Source of the DNA: Aureisphaera galaxeae
Lineage (GTDB): Bacteria; Bacteroidota; Bacteroidia; Flavobacteriales; Flavobacteriaceae
Reading direction: 5' to 3'
DNA: 64,000 bases
NCBI RefSeq assembly: GCF_028561275.1
Contig: NZ_JAQQTF010000007.1
Location: 410,931-474,930, forward strand
Shown: positions 19,701-27,330 of the stretch, one piece after another
How the letters are laid out: the number at the start of each line of letters is the position of its first letter
How positions within the stretch are numbered: the first letter of the stretch is position 1
Notes under the pieces: model-generated
Databases searched by the model: none
Seen by the model: the letters and a program-made list of their open reading frames with translations, nothing else
What the model was told of the DNA's origin: nothing
Made by a program: the position numbers and the translations under genes

Positions 19701-20990
19701 TACGTTTATAAGTCCATCAAAGGAGATATTAACGGAGCTGCCAAGTCATTGGCGCGATCGTTAGCCGTGGTGGCTGTAGAACTCATTTTTGCCTTACTGG
19801 GAAGTTCTGCCTTCTGGAGATCTGTAAAGACCGGAGCCGCTGGTGCGGTGAATTTTGCACGAGGTGCTGGAAAGGCTATTTCCAGGGTGGCTCCTAGATT
19901 GGGTCGTGCTGGATCCATGGCCATGCAAGGTGCAAGACGGGTTGGGGGTGCTGTAATGACATCGGGAAGAGCGATGATTCAAAGAGGTAGATTGGTAATG
20001 CGTGGGGTGAGTGGTCGTATTGGACAAGGAGTGAGAACCTTGGAGGAATTGGCAGAGGGACTATTTAGGCGTGTCCGTTTCAGAAGGTTTAGAATCCGTT
20101 TCCAGCGAGGTTGGTTTAGACTGGAAGGATACATTAACCCTTGGGTGTTACTGGCCACTGGGAATGTTCGGGAGATAGACGATGCGACGATGCAAGCGGC
20201 TCGTGGAAACAGTAAGACGACTTTAGGTAGGGAAGTAATGGTAGACGGACAACGAGGAGTCATTATAGGCGCAACTGATGATGCTTCTCGATTAACTCAG
20301 CATTTGCAGAATAATGCAGCAAGAGGAGGAAGAGCTTTGGATGAGAATCGAGAGATTTTCGAAGGCATCATGAGTGGGCGTCTCACAGGATCTACAGCGG
20401 TATATGCGCGTGCTGTAGATACCATAATTGATAACTCGCGTGCCGCTACCCGATTGATACAAGGTAGGGTTCCAAGAGAACAGATACAGCGTATTGTAAT
20501 GAATGCGTTGAGTCATCCGGGAGCGGACGTTCCTACAATACTGAGTAGACTGCAACGAGTGCAACGATTCAATATAAACACGTTTAACAGATTGCTTTCC
20601 GAGCTTTCTCACCCCATGCGAAATAAGTATATAGGAGGTGAGTTCGTATTGGCTTTCTTGTCCCGACAGAGCAATGAATTCATTGCTGGGGTACGTGGAT
20701 TTGAGGTGGTACAACGATCGAGAAGGATCGATGTGCTTATCAACGGATTGGAATATGAATTCAAGAATTGGGGAGATTTCACAAACGCCCAAGGCTTAGT
20801 GAACCAGATGGTAAACGATTTCGTTCCTGGGGTTGGTTTATTGAATTCCCGATATGTAATTGCCTCAAGAGCCGGAAGTACTACCGATCTTATAGCGGCG
20901 CTCACCACTAGAATAAATAATACATTTACAAACCCTGCCGATGCACAGCGGGCAATTAGTCAATTAAATCAAGTAATATTACGTTTCTAA
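16740..20990 (+). CDS. Giant DUF4157 eCIS payload with helical/TM region and PD-(D/E)XK-like C-terminus
   Basis: At 1416 residues this is the largest payload. It has the shared leader (VQKKLKIGESDDPYEAEAD), a CxxC pair (KKCSNC, 73-78) and DUF4157 (HELTH 192-196). Residues about 215-700 are long amphipathic helices rich in Trp and Ile (repeating WDWVVEKANWVWDLIK-like patterns) with a hydrophobic segment near 455-480. Residues about 860-880 are a Gly/Asp linker. A second hydrophobic region spans roughly 930-1040. The last 124 residues contain E1301, D1331 in RRIDVLING and E1340/K1342 in EYEFKNW, the spacing of PD-(D/E)XK nucleases and a common polymorphic-toxin ending. Inferred: a membrane-crossing toxin carrying a C-terminal nuclease. 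Confidence 0.72.
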   Translation: MQTASQEHITQSKAQAQPKAFVPPVPVVQKKLKIGESDDPYEAEADAVADKVVHQMDTPPIPPTNTGGPLVQKKCSNCEDEELRRKPLSETITPLAQRKALASQDSRVASPEVTQQINNSRGAGNAMDGNTQSFMEDRFGSDFSDVRIHTDNNATQLSKSLNAQAFTVGNDIYFNEGKYNPGTTQGKHLLAHELTHTIQQGGAISKKINKKSGKRIQRNILDDIGSAIGSAAETTWDYTGGAAIRFGGRVIEWAEDRAEEIIEDIAPGLLDFLRNGWDSLKEMLAKSLDRMTGGLFSQLQAEGLSGILEEFVSSIIDSLSGKIADACTAFAQLARKIFNFIEKLTGRALQRIRAIFNKISAGLSWLWTEVGKPVVEAVKSVARDVWDWVVEKANWVWDLIKPIRDAVARAWEWIKDAFNIAWNTGKSVLDWLTEKLEDAWNWIVSAIEPIKKPLMVIGSILLLLSPLGPFVLIGAAAYGIYRAVIWVKDNWDNEVFVKFREMIKENILDPIASGINQLQNLAVQAFNWLSGAFERLKQQVMQLMESLGILTLFQTIKNALRRFGQAISDGIDKVKNKLSEIYAQVSQVVSDIWNEIRPYVIIAAKLFYLALNPWLWPIVLSAWFWRALPDCFKPAIVDFVIKVMILVLRSMPNFKNFGETWFQVKTQMIEFLQDLLKKSDEEKITASNRVAKMVSELDLEIISNQVEALIAMPGEIEGQMEEELLGMDLTKPLPFEIGSQVASLATQFESLGLGDQVGEDDAALFSKQTYGDNDIGVDSVGEFAPSAALIADIQSRTGDDGVLEFGNAADADSRTVHSELSDIISHTGGTHISNFTGGDAAGGGDAGADPGPDPMADLSPEEQTELRLQHMMAQSEESMANQACDPPKQMGQNEGAQSFPEHAKFGPLTRGQRARYTLNQMWSGMKHWWKCNRHWLIPTLIGIIVVLVVAEVLSGGWVTAAIPVIFEALIPLMIGVAAIRSAYYIGEYVYKSIKGDINGAAKSLARSLAVVAVELIFALLGSSAFWRSVKTGAAGAVNFARGAGKAISRVAPRLGRAGSMAMQGARRVGGAVMTSGRAMIQRGRLVMRGVSGRIGQGVRTLEELAEGLFRRVRFRRFRIRFQRGWFRLEGYINPWVLLATGNVREIDDATMQAARGNSKTTLGREVMVDGQRGVIIGATDDASRLTQHLQNNAARGGRALDENREIFEGIMSGRLTGSTAVYARAVDTIIDNSRAATRLIQGRVPREQIQRIVMNALSHPGADVPTILSRLQRVQRFNINTFNRLLSELSHPMRNKYIGGEFVLAFLSRQSNEFIAGVRGFEVVQRSRRIDVLINGLEYEFKNWGDFTNAQGLVNQMVNDFVPGVGLLNSRYVIASRAGSTTDLIAALTTRINNTFTNPADAQRAISQLNQVILRF

Positions 20991-22021
20991 TGAATCATAC
21001 CTGCTACAAAGGAAGTTATGAACGCTGTGTTCCTCTTAAGGGAAGCATCCAAAATGCCGATACGATTCGTTTGCGGTATACCGATGTATCCGCGTCACCT
21101 TTGGTTATGGATGGGAATCTGGTATTGGCTAAGGCAGATAAATCCCTGCAATGGATTTCTATGGAGTCCGATACCACTATTTGGAAGTTGAGCTTCTCTA
21201 AGGCCATACGGGAATTATTTCAGACAGGAAATCTTCTCTTTGCTTCCGATGGTGGTACATTGTATGCCATTCACTTAGAAGATGGTTTATTGATCAAGGA
21301 GTTTGCCGATATAAACCCTAGCCTTCTTTTTGCCGTTGTAGCGAATAATGCGCTTGTTTTTCCATCCTTTAAAGAAGGTTCGCGTTTATGTTCCATTCAG
21401 TTATCGAAGTTAGAATGGAAAGACCCCATGGCACTAGAGGGATTGGCTGATTTTTCGTTGAAATATCACGAACATTTCATTATAAACGAAGCCCCTAATT
21501 TCCTGAAATGTATTGATCCAGAAAATGGAAGAGAGCTTTGGAAGGTGGATGTATTGAAAGACACGGTCCAGGGAAGCTTTGTAAACGAAGTGCCATTCGT
21601 AAAAGATGGGAAGGTATTCGTTACCGTTTTTCCCGATCGTATATTGAATATCGATATACAGACCGGAACCGTGCATTGGAATAAAACATTTGGAACAGGG
21701 ATGAATACCTTTTCCGTTCCAGACTTTGAGGAAAACACCTTATGGGCGTTATCTGGTAATACCCTTCTGGAGATCGACCGATCTACGGGAGCAATTATTT
21801 CTAAAGTTTCCATCCCTTTGGAAGGGAATTTTAAGCTATCCCATTCGGGAAGTGATGCGCTTATTGCGTATTCATCTCATAAAAATGAGGTAATTTCCCT
21901 TCAGAAACGATCCAATACCTTTCAAAGGCTGTTGAATTTGAAGGACGGTGCTACCCTTCCTCCTATAATTGCGAATGGTCGGTTAGTGGTGTTGGATAAA
22001 AAGAACAACCTATATTTTTAA
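20990..22021 (+). CDS. PQQ-like beta-propeller protein in eCIS locus
   Basis: The protein has 343 residues. Repeated blades such as DPENGRELWKVDVL, DIQTGTVHWNKTF and LHLEDGLLIKE-type turns (seen as IHLEDGLLIKEF) mark a PQQ/outer-membrane-assembly-type propeller, but there is no signal peptide or lipobox, so the protein appears cytoplasmic. Its ATG overlaps the stop of the giant payload by one base (TAATG), and the AAA+ ATPase gene follows after 10 bp. The tight coupling to the payload suggests an immunity protein, loading adaptor or regulatory partner. The sequence alone cannot decide between these. Confidence 0.7.
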   Translation: MNHTCYKGSYERCVPLKGSIQNADTIRLRYTDVSASPLVMDGNLVLAKADKSLQWISMESDTTIWKLSFSKAIRELFQTGNLLFASDGGTLYAIHLEDGLLIKEFADINPSLLFAVVANNALVFPSFKEGSRLCSIQLSKLEWKDPMALEGLADFSLKYHEHFIINEAPNFLKCIDPENGRELWKVDVLKDTVQGSFVNEVPFVKDGKVFVTVFPDRILNIDIQTGTVHWNKTFGTGMNTFSVPDFEENTLWALSGNTLLEIDRSTGAIISKVSIPLEGNFKLSHSGSDALIAYSSHKNEVISLQKRSNTFQRLLNLKDGATLPPIIANGRLVVLDKKNNLYF

Positions 22022-22031
22022 ATAGACGAAC

Positions 22032-23306
22032 ATGCCCTTTCAGAATCTCAAAAAATACATTCTACAACGTTTCGATCCCGAAGCGAAGGAAACCGCTTTT
22101 TCTTTTCAGAATACCTTTTCCGAAGTCTTGGGACGGGAAACCACCCATGAGGAAGGACTCATTATTCTACTAGCGATGGCCCCTCATGTGATCCCTGGAT
22201 TTTATGACGGTATTTTAAAGGAATTGTTCCCCGAAGGAGGCGAATTTCCGGAATGGGGTGGTGTAAAAGACGATACCTACCGAAGTATGCAGGCTACAGG
22301 GGAAACCTTGCAGCACATTATTGCCCAGGATGATATGCAGAAGCGATTGCGATTGTTGGATTATTTTCAGGAAGAACATTGGTTTTTTAAAGAACAACTC
22401 TTGTATATCGCACCCGTAAATGAAGGCATGCCATTTATGAGCGGAAAAGTAATCGTTCCACCAGAAAGTTTGCACCTTCTCATGTTTGGGGAAGAATTGA
22501 AGCCCAGTTTTGGCCCCGATTTCCCAGCCAAGGAGATCACCACCCAAATGGATTGGGAAGATTTGGTGTTGAATCCCATGACCCAGGAGCAGATCCATCA
22601 GATCCGACTGTGGATAAAGCACAAGGATCTCTTACGTGAAGATTGGGGCATGGCCAAGCGTATGGCGCCAGGATATAAGGCCTTGTTCTGTGGACCTTCG
22701 GGAACGGGAAAAACATTGACGGCTTCCTTGTTGGGAAAAGAGTTTGAGCGTCCTGTATATCGAATCGATCTATCGCAGGTAATTTCCAAATACATTGGGG
22801 AGACCGAGAAAAATTTGGAAAAGGTATTCATACGCGCAGAAAACAAGAATTGGATTTTGTTCTTTGACGAGGCCGATGCGCTTTTCGGAAAAAGATCGGC
22901 CACCCGTAGTGCCCAAGATCGATTTGCCAATCAAAGTGTGAGTTATTTGCTGCAGCGTATTGAGTATTTCAATGGCGTGGTGATTTTGGCCAGTAACTAC
23001 AAGAATAATATAGATCAAGCCTTTATTAGAAGGTTTAATTCCATCATCAGCTTTGCCAAGCCCAATGCAGAAGAGCGTCTGCGTCTTTGGGAAATGGCTG
23101 TTCCTACCAATATTTCGGTACATAGGGAGATTCTCATCCAGATTTCCGAAAATTATGAGCTTACAGGAGCTCAGATTAACAATGCCCTGTCCTATTGTTG
23201 CTTGCATGTAGCGGAAAATGGAAGGAGCGATATTGGGATGGAAGACTTCCTGAAAGCCATTAAGGTTGAGTTCAATAAGGAAGAGAAAATCTTTGTGAAT
23301 TTGTAA
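22032..23306 (+). CDS. eCIS AAA+ ATPase (Afp15/Pvc15-type)
   Basis: The protein has 424 residues. The N-terminal about 200 residues are family-specific. The AAA+ core has Walker A GPSGTGKT (221-228), Walker B ILFFDEADALFG (275-286), a sensor-type ASNYKNNID (320-328) and an arginine finger in FIRRF (331-335). Contractile injection systems carry one such ATPase, thought to help particle assembly or payload loading. It is the last gene of the eCIS cluster: 10 bp after the propeller gene, and followed by a repeat-filled spacer with no further co-directional gene for 300 bp. This supports the boundary of the operon. Confidence 0.88.
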   Translation: MPFQNLKKYILQRFDPEAKETAFSFQNTFSEVLGRETTHEEGLIILLAMAPHVIPGFYDGILKELFPEGGEFPEWGGVKDDTYRSMQATGETLQHIIAQDDMQKRLRLLDYFQEEHWFFKEQLLYIAPVNEGMPFMSGKVIVPPESLHLLMFGEELKPSFGPDFPAKEITTQMDWEDLVLNPMTQEQIHQIRLWIKHKDLLREDWGMAKRMAPGYKALFCGPSGTGKTLTASLLGKEFERPVYRIDLSQVISKYIGETEKNLEKVFIRAENKNWILFFDEADALFGKRSATRSAQDRFANQSVSYLLQRIEYFNGVVILASNYKNNIDQAFIRRFNSIISFAKPNAEERLRLWEMAVPTNISVHREILIQISENYELTGAQINNALSYCCLHVAENGRSDIGMEDFLKAIKVEFNKEEKIFVNL

Positions 23307-23315
23307 GGTACTAGG

Positions 23316-23490
23316 GCATCTCGATACATCACGCTTCTAGCGTGATACTCGATGACCCTCCTCGGGCTTTTTCCCGAAGACCCTTGAATGTGAAGGGACT
23401 TCGAGTGATTTTTCTGGTCCCTGAGCCTGCCTGCCCGCAGGCAGGTGATCTGAAGGATTGTATCGAGAAGTCAAAATCACTCGGCGACAT
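23316..23490. repeat. Composite interspersed repeat with several hairpins
   Basis: This occupies most of the 304 bp spacer before metB; no gene is convincing here. Visible parts: ATCACGCT-tct-AGCGTGAT (23328-23346), CGGG...CCCG (23363-23377), CCCTT...AAGGG (23381-23397), and an outer inverted repeat CGAGTGATTTT (23402-23412) / AAAATCACTCG (23473-23483). The outer pair encloses CCCTGAG...GAAGG with an inserted near-palindrome CCTGCCTGCCCGCAGGCAGG (23426-23445). The CCCTGAG...GAAGG core is a common intergenic repeat in Bacteroidota. It may also act as the transcription end of the eCIS operon. Confidence 0.6.
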
Positions 23491-23573
23491 GGGTTTTGCA
23501 CACGTATTTTTCTCTCCAAAAATGTAAGGTCCATCTTGCCCTTTCGTCATTTTATATTGCGTAATGAAAGATG

Positions 23574-23581
23574 TACTTTTG
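23574..23581 (+). promoter_or_regulatory. Possible -7 box of the metB promoter
   Basis: TACTTTTG matches the Flavobacteriia -7 consensus TAnnTTTG exactly and lies 29 bp before the ATG at 23611. The upstream TTG is at a short spacing (14 bp), so only the -7 box is well supported. Confidence 0.4.
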
Positions 23582-23610
23582 TCTTTCGAAATTTACAATG
23601 TAGTATACCG

Positions 23611-24753
23611 ATGAAATTCAACACCAAAACAATACATGGGGGTCAGAAACACGATCCCGCTTACGGTGCAGTAATGCCCCCGATTTATCAAACTTCTACC
23701 TATGCCCAGTCCACGCCAGGGGGGCACAAGGGGTTCGAATATTCCCGTACCCATAATCCTACAAGACAGGCCTTGGAGAATGCTTTTGCAAGCATTGAAA
23801 ACGGAACCTACGGATTGGCCTTTGCCAGCGGATTGGCAGCCATCGATGCCGTGATCAAATTATTGAAGCCAGGCGATGAGGTGATCTCTACCAACGATTT
23901 GTACGGAGGAACCTATCGTTTATTTACCAAGGTATTCGAGGGTTTTGGAGTAAAGTTCCATTTCATAGGTATGGAGAATGCCGATAAGGTAGAGAGCTAT
24001 GTAAATGAAAACACCAAGTTGATTTGGGCCGAAACCCCAACCAACCCAATGATGAACATTATCGACATCAAGGCCTTGGCCGAGGTAGCAAAAAAGCACA
24101 ATATCTTATTGGGTGTGGACAATACCTTTGCGACACCCTACCTGCAACAGCCTTTGGATTTAGGAGCGGATATCGTAATGCACAGTGCCACCAAGTATTT
24201 GGGAGGGCATAGCGATGTGGTTATGGGTGCTTTGGTTGTGAAGGATGAGGCTTTGGCTGAGCGTCTTTATTTCATCCAGAATGCCAGTGGAGCCGTTTGT
24301 GGTCCGCAGGATAGCTTTTTGGTATTGAGAGGTATTAAGACCTTGCATGTACGTATGCAGCGCCACTGTGAGAATGGGAAGAAGGTAGCCGAATACTTGG
24401 CAAACCATCCGAAAATCGAAAAAGTATACTGGCCAGGATTCGAAAGTCACCCCAATCATGAAGTAGCGAAGGCGCAGATGAAGGATTTTGGGGGAATGAT
24501 CTCCTTTGTGACCAAAGGAAACGATTATGACGAGGCGATTCGCATAGTAGAAAACATGAAGATCTTCACCCTTGCTGAAAGCTTGGGAGGTGTGGAGAGT
24601 CTTAGTGGGCATCCTGCGAGCATGACCCATGCCAGCATCCCGAAAGAAGAACGTGAAAAGACAGGCGTAGTAGATGCTTTGATTCGACTAAGTGTTGGGA
24701 TTGAAGACGCCGATGATCTTATTGCCGATTTGGAGCAGGCAATCGGCTCCTAA
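23611..24753 (+). CDS. metB: Cystathionine gamma-synthase / trans-sulfuration PLP enzyme
   Basis: The protein has 380 residues, the usual length. It belongs to the Cys/Met-metabolism PLP-dependent family, which joins O-acyl-homoserine and cysteine (or performs the reverse lyase steps) in methionine synthesis. Family marks are EYSRTHNPTRQALE (43-56), FASGLAAIDAVIKLL, ETPTNPMMNIID (141-152) and the PLP lysine K195 in HSATKYLGGHSD. The frame is open upstream from a TTG at 23458, but ATG 23611 gives the family N-terminus MKFNTKTIHGG and follows a promoter-like box. Sequence alone does not securely separate gamma-synthase from beta-lyase. It is monocistronic, ending at a strong hairpin. Confidence 0.88.
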   Translation: MKFNTKTIHGGQKHDPAYGAVMPPIYQTSTYAQSTPGGHKGFEYSRTHNPTRQALENAFASIENGTYGLAFASGLAAIDAVIKLLKPGDEVISTNDLYGGTYRLFTKVFEGFGVKFHFIGMENADKVESYVNENTKLIWAETPTNPMMNIIDIKALAEVAKKHNILLGVDNTFATPYLQQPLDLGADIVMHSATKYLGGHSDVVMGALVVKDEALAERLYFIQNASGAVCGPQDSFLVLRGIKTLHVRMQRHCENGKKVAEYLANHPKIEKVYWPGFESHPNHEVAKAQMKDFGGMISFVTKGNDYDEAIRIVENMKIFTLAESLGGVESLSGHPASMTHASIPKEEREKTGVVDALIRLSVGIEDADDLIADLEQAIGS

Positions 24754-24772
24754 GAAATAGTATGATACAATG

Positions 24773-24801
24773 GAAAGGGCGGTGCAATGCACCGCCCTTT
24801 C
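24773..24801. terminator. Bidirectional terminator between metB and the THC0290-type gene
   Basis: GAAAGGGCGGTGC (23773-equivalent arm at 24773-24785) pairs with GCACCGCCCTTTC (24789-24801), a perfect stem with a tiny loop between convergent genes. Confidence 0.85.
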
Positions 24802-24821
24802 TTATATAAAGTGTATCGTTT

Positions 24822-25622
24822 TTAATCTAGATAATAGATATAACCAATATTCAACCAGAAAATCCAGTCATTGGCCTTGTTTTCTGGCACCTCTTGAACA
24901 CCATTATTCTCTAAACTTGGGTTTAGTCCATCTACCCAGTTGGAAAAGTAGTACTGCCAACGGGCGTCAATCATAAGGTCGCTTAATGGGCTCAATTTAT
25001 AACGTGTTCCGGCACTCATTACAATAGACCAAGTAGAATCCCCTTCTTGTTGAAAGGCATTGAAATACTTCACAGGCGTCGTCGAGACTGTGTTAAGAGG
25101 TCCAAGTTCACTATACGCTTCCGGATCGAAACTTACCCAGTGTACACCAAAACTGCCAAAAGGAGCAAATCTATAGGCCCCAGCAGCATAATCACGGATA
25201 CTCAGAGGGAAGTATTCCAATTGCGCTCCAATATCGAAAACACGTGTAGAACCTTTCATTCCCCGCAGTTGTTCTGCCCAAATAGAGGTCTTGTCCGGGT
25301 CCACCCATTCTCCTAGGTGTTCGAAATTGGTCACATGGTAATCTATCTCACTTCTAATTTTAAAGTGATCGTTGAAATAGGTATCTCTCGTATAACAGTT
25401 ACAGTCTGCTCTATATGAGAAGTTCAGGTAGTGAACGATTCCTACCCCAAAACCTACATTTCCAATGTTGGTCTCAAAATCATAGCGCTGTCCATAATCC
25501 GAATAAAAAGCAACCGGACCGGTTATGATACCGATCTCGTGCGAGAAGCCCAATTGGGCAAAAACCTCCTGTTTAGCAACAGCGAGGGTAAGAAATACCA
25601 TAAGCAATATTCTGGCATTCAT
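24822..25622 (-). CDS. THC0290_0291-type outer-membrane protein
   Basis: The protein has 266 residues with a signal peptide (MNARILLMVFLTLAVAKQEVFAQ, cleavage after FAQ). The mature part has beta-barrel-like strands with aromatic residues and ends in WLNIGYIYYLD, typical of outer-membrane barrels. The N-terminal ELGIITGP-like motif (HEIGIITGPVAFYSDYGQR) and the position divergent from gdhA match a small family seen widely in Flavobacteriia, some members of which have been mislabelled glutamate dehydrogenase because of this neighbourhood. No enzyme function is supported. A -7-like box lies 29 bp upstream. Confidence 0.7.
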   Translation of the reverse strand: MNARILLMVFLTLAVAKQEVFAQLGFSHEIGIITGPVAFYSDYGQRYDFETNIGNVGFGVGIVHYLNFSYRADCNCYTRDTYFNDHFKIRSEIDYHVTNFEHLGEWVDPDKTSIWAEQLRGMKGSTRVFDIGAQLEYFPLSIRDYAAGAYRFAPFGSFGVHWVSFDPEAYSELGPLNTVSTTPVKYFNAFQQEGDSTWSIVMSAGTRYKLSPLSDLMIDARWQYYFSNWVDGLNPSLENNGVQEVPENKANDWIFWLNIGYIYYLD

Positions 25623-25650
25623 TATATATGTGGTTTAGATTGAGACGTAA

Positions 25651-25658
25651 CAAATATA
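25651..25658 (-). promoter_or_regulatory. -7 box for the THC0290-type gene
   Basis: On the minus strand the bases read TATATTTG, an exact TAnnTTTG match 28 bp upstream of the ATG at 25622. No clear -33 TTG was found. Confidence 0.45.
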
Positions 25659-25741
25659 TAAAAACATATCTAACACAGAAATATATTCAGTGTAATTGGG
25701 TTATTTACACGAAATAACAACTTTCTTTTTTATAGATAACT

Positions 25742-25749
25742 TATATTTG
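25742..25749 (+). promoter_or_regulatory. -7 box for gdhA
   Basis: TATATTTG matches TAnnTTTG exactly. It gives a leader of over 100 bases before the GTG start at 25869. The -33 region is only a T-rich stretch (25721-25731). Confidence 0.45.
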
Positions 25750-25868
25750 CCAACAATAACGAAAACGTTTTCAATTTATTGAATTCTCAGTTTGAAAATG
25801 TTATTTCAGGAAATTTTAAAGGATTATCATTTTTTCGACCTTTTTTTATTAATTCAAAGATTTTTATT

Positions 25869-27212
25869 GTGAAGCAAAGCATTAAAGATTTCATCTCCTA
25901 CGCGGAGAATTTAAATCCCAATGAACCCGAATTTATCCAGGCAGTTACTGAAGTTGCCGAAACCGTAATCCCTTTTATCGAGGAGAACGAAAAGTACCAA
26001 GGAAAGATGCTTTTAGAGCGTATGGTAGAACCCGAAAGAACCATTATGTTTAGGGTTCCATGGACCGATGATAGTGGGAATATTCAAGTAAATAAAGGAT
26101 ATCGTGTAGAGTTTAACTCCGCGATTGGACCTTATAAAGGAGGACTTCGATTCCACCCAAGCGTTAATTTGAGCATTTTGAAGTTTTTGGGCTTCGAACA
26201 GGTATTCAAAAACAGCTTAACTACCCTTCCTATGGGGGGCGGTAAAGGAGGGTCTAACTTCAACCCAAAAGGAAAGAGCGATGCAGAGGTAATGCGCTTC
26301 TGTCAGAGCTTCATGACCGAGCTTTCCAGACATATTGGGCCTAATACCGACGTTCCTGCGGGTGATATCGGTGTAGGAGGACGTGAAATTGGTTATATGT
26401 TTGGTCAATACAAGCGTTTACGTAATGAATTTACTGGGGTTCTTACTGGTAAAGGAATGAGCTATGGAGGATCCTTGATCCGTCCAGAGGCTACCGGGTA
26501 TGGAAACGTATACTTTGCCCAAAATATGTTGGAAACCAAAGGCGAGAGCTTTAAAGGTAAGACAGTAGTAATTTCTGGATCTGGAAATGTAGCCCAATAT
26601 GCAGCTGAAAAAGCCATGCAATTGGGAGGAAAAGTAGTTACTTTCTCCGATTCTTCAGGGTTTATCTATGATGCAGAGGGAATTAACGAAGAGAAATTGG
26701 CTTTCGTTATGGAGCTGAAAAACGTAAGACGAGGGCGAATCAAAGAATACGTAGAAAAATATCCGTCCGCTAGTTATACCGAAGGACAACGTCCATGGAG
26801 TGTGGCTTGCGATATCGCCTTGCCTTGTGCTACTCAAAATGAATTGAACGAGGAAGAGGCCAAAACATTGGTGGCCAATGGCTGTATATGCGTCGGAGAA
26901 GGTGCGAATATGCCTACAACTCCCGAAGCGATTGCTGTTTTCCAAGAAGCGAAGATCCTTTTCTCACCAGGAAAGGCATCTAATGCAGGGGGTGTAGCCA
27001 CTTCCGGATTAGAAATGTCCCAAAACTCATTGCGCTATAACTGGACGCGCGAAGAAGTAGATCAGAAACTTCATGGGATTATGAACGACATCCATGCTGC
27101 TTGTGTTAAATTTGGTAAAGACGGTGATGGATACGTAGATTATGTAAAAGGAGCGAATGTTGCAGGTTTTGTGAAAGTGGCAGATGCCATGTTGGACCAA
27201 GGCGTTGTTTAA
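25869..27212 (+). CDS. gdhA: NADP-type glutamate dehydrogenase
   Basis: The enzyme interconverts 2-oxoglutarate plus ammonium and glutamate. The frame is open upstream to a TTG at 25779, but GTG 25869 gives 447 residues, the normal hexameric length, and begins with the expected helix (VKQSIKDFISYAENLNP). Family marks are FRVPWTDDSGNIQVNKGYRV, GPYKGGLRFHPSVN, the active-site region LPMGGGKGGSNFNPKGKSD, PAGDIGVGGREIGYM and the Rossmann motif SGSGNVAQYAA. The gene is divergent from the THC0290-type gene, with -7 boxes in both directions, and is followed by a hairpin terminator. Confidence 0.95.
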   Translation: MKQSIKDFISYAENLNPNEPEFIQAVTEVAETVIPFIEENEKYQGKMLLERMVEPERTIMFRVPWTDDSGNIQVNKGYRVEFNSAIGPYKGGLRFHPSVNLSILKFLGFEQVFKNSLTTLPMGGGKGGSNFNPKGKSDAEVMRFCQSFMTELSRHIGPNTDVPAGDIGVGGREIGYMFGQYKRLRNEFTGVLTGKGMSYGGSLIRPEATGYGNVYFAQNMLETKGESFKGKTVVISGSGNVAQYAAEKAMQLGGKVVTFSDSSGFIYDAEGINEEKLAFVMELKNVRRGRIKEYVEKYPSASYTEGQRPWSVACDIALPCATQNELNEEEAKTLVANGCICVGEGANMPTTPEAIAVFQEAKILFSPGKASNAGGVATSGLEMSQNSLRYNWTREEVDQKLHGIMNDIHAACVKFGKDGDGYVDYVKGANVAGFVKVADAMLDQGVV

Positions 27213-27234
27213 TTCCCTTTATACCTTATAATAG

Positions 27235-27262
27235 AAAGGTTGTCCGTTTGGGCGACCTTTTT
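27235..27262 (+). terminator. Terminator of gdhA
   Basis: AAAGGTTGTCC / GGGCGACCTTTTTC hairpin (with G-U pairs) followed by a T-run, 23 bp after the gdhA stop. Confidence 0.75.
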
Positions 27263-27265
27263 CTT

Positions 27266-27293
27266 TTGTATACCGCAATAATTCCTATTTTAG
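27266..27293 (+). promoter_or_regulatory. Promoter of the porZ-recO operon
   Basis: TTG (27266-27268), a 17 bp spacer, then TATTTTAG (27286-27293) match the Flavobacterium consensus TTG-N17+-TAnnTTTG at 7 of 8 bases in the -7 box. It overlaps the end of the gdhA terminator and fits a start at ATG 27331. Confidence 0.55.
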
Positions 27294-27330
27294 CGTGTTT
27301 ATGAAAAGAGAAAACCAAGGGACTTCCTTT

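Noticed and set aside
23342-23527. Small ORFs in the eCIS-metB spacer
   Set aside because: They lie entirely within the hairpin-rich composite repeat and look like nothing known.
25779-25868. Longer glutamate dehydrogenase start at TTG 25779
   Set aside because: The added 30 residues do not resemble family sequence. GTG 25869 gives the family length of 447 aa.
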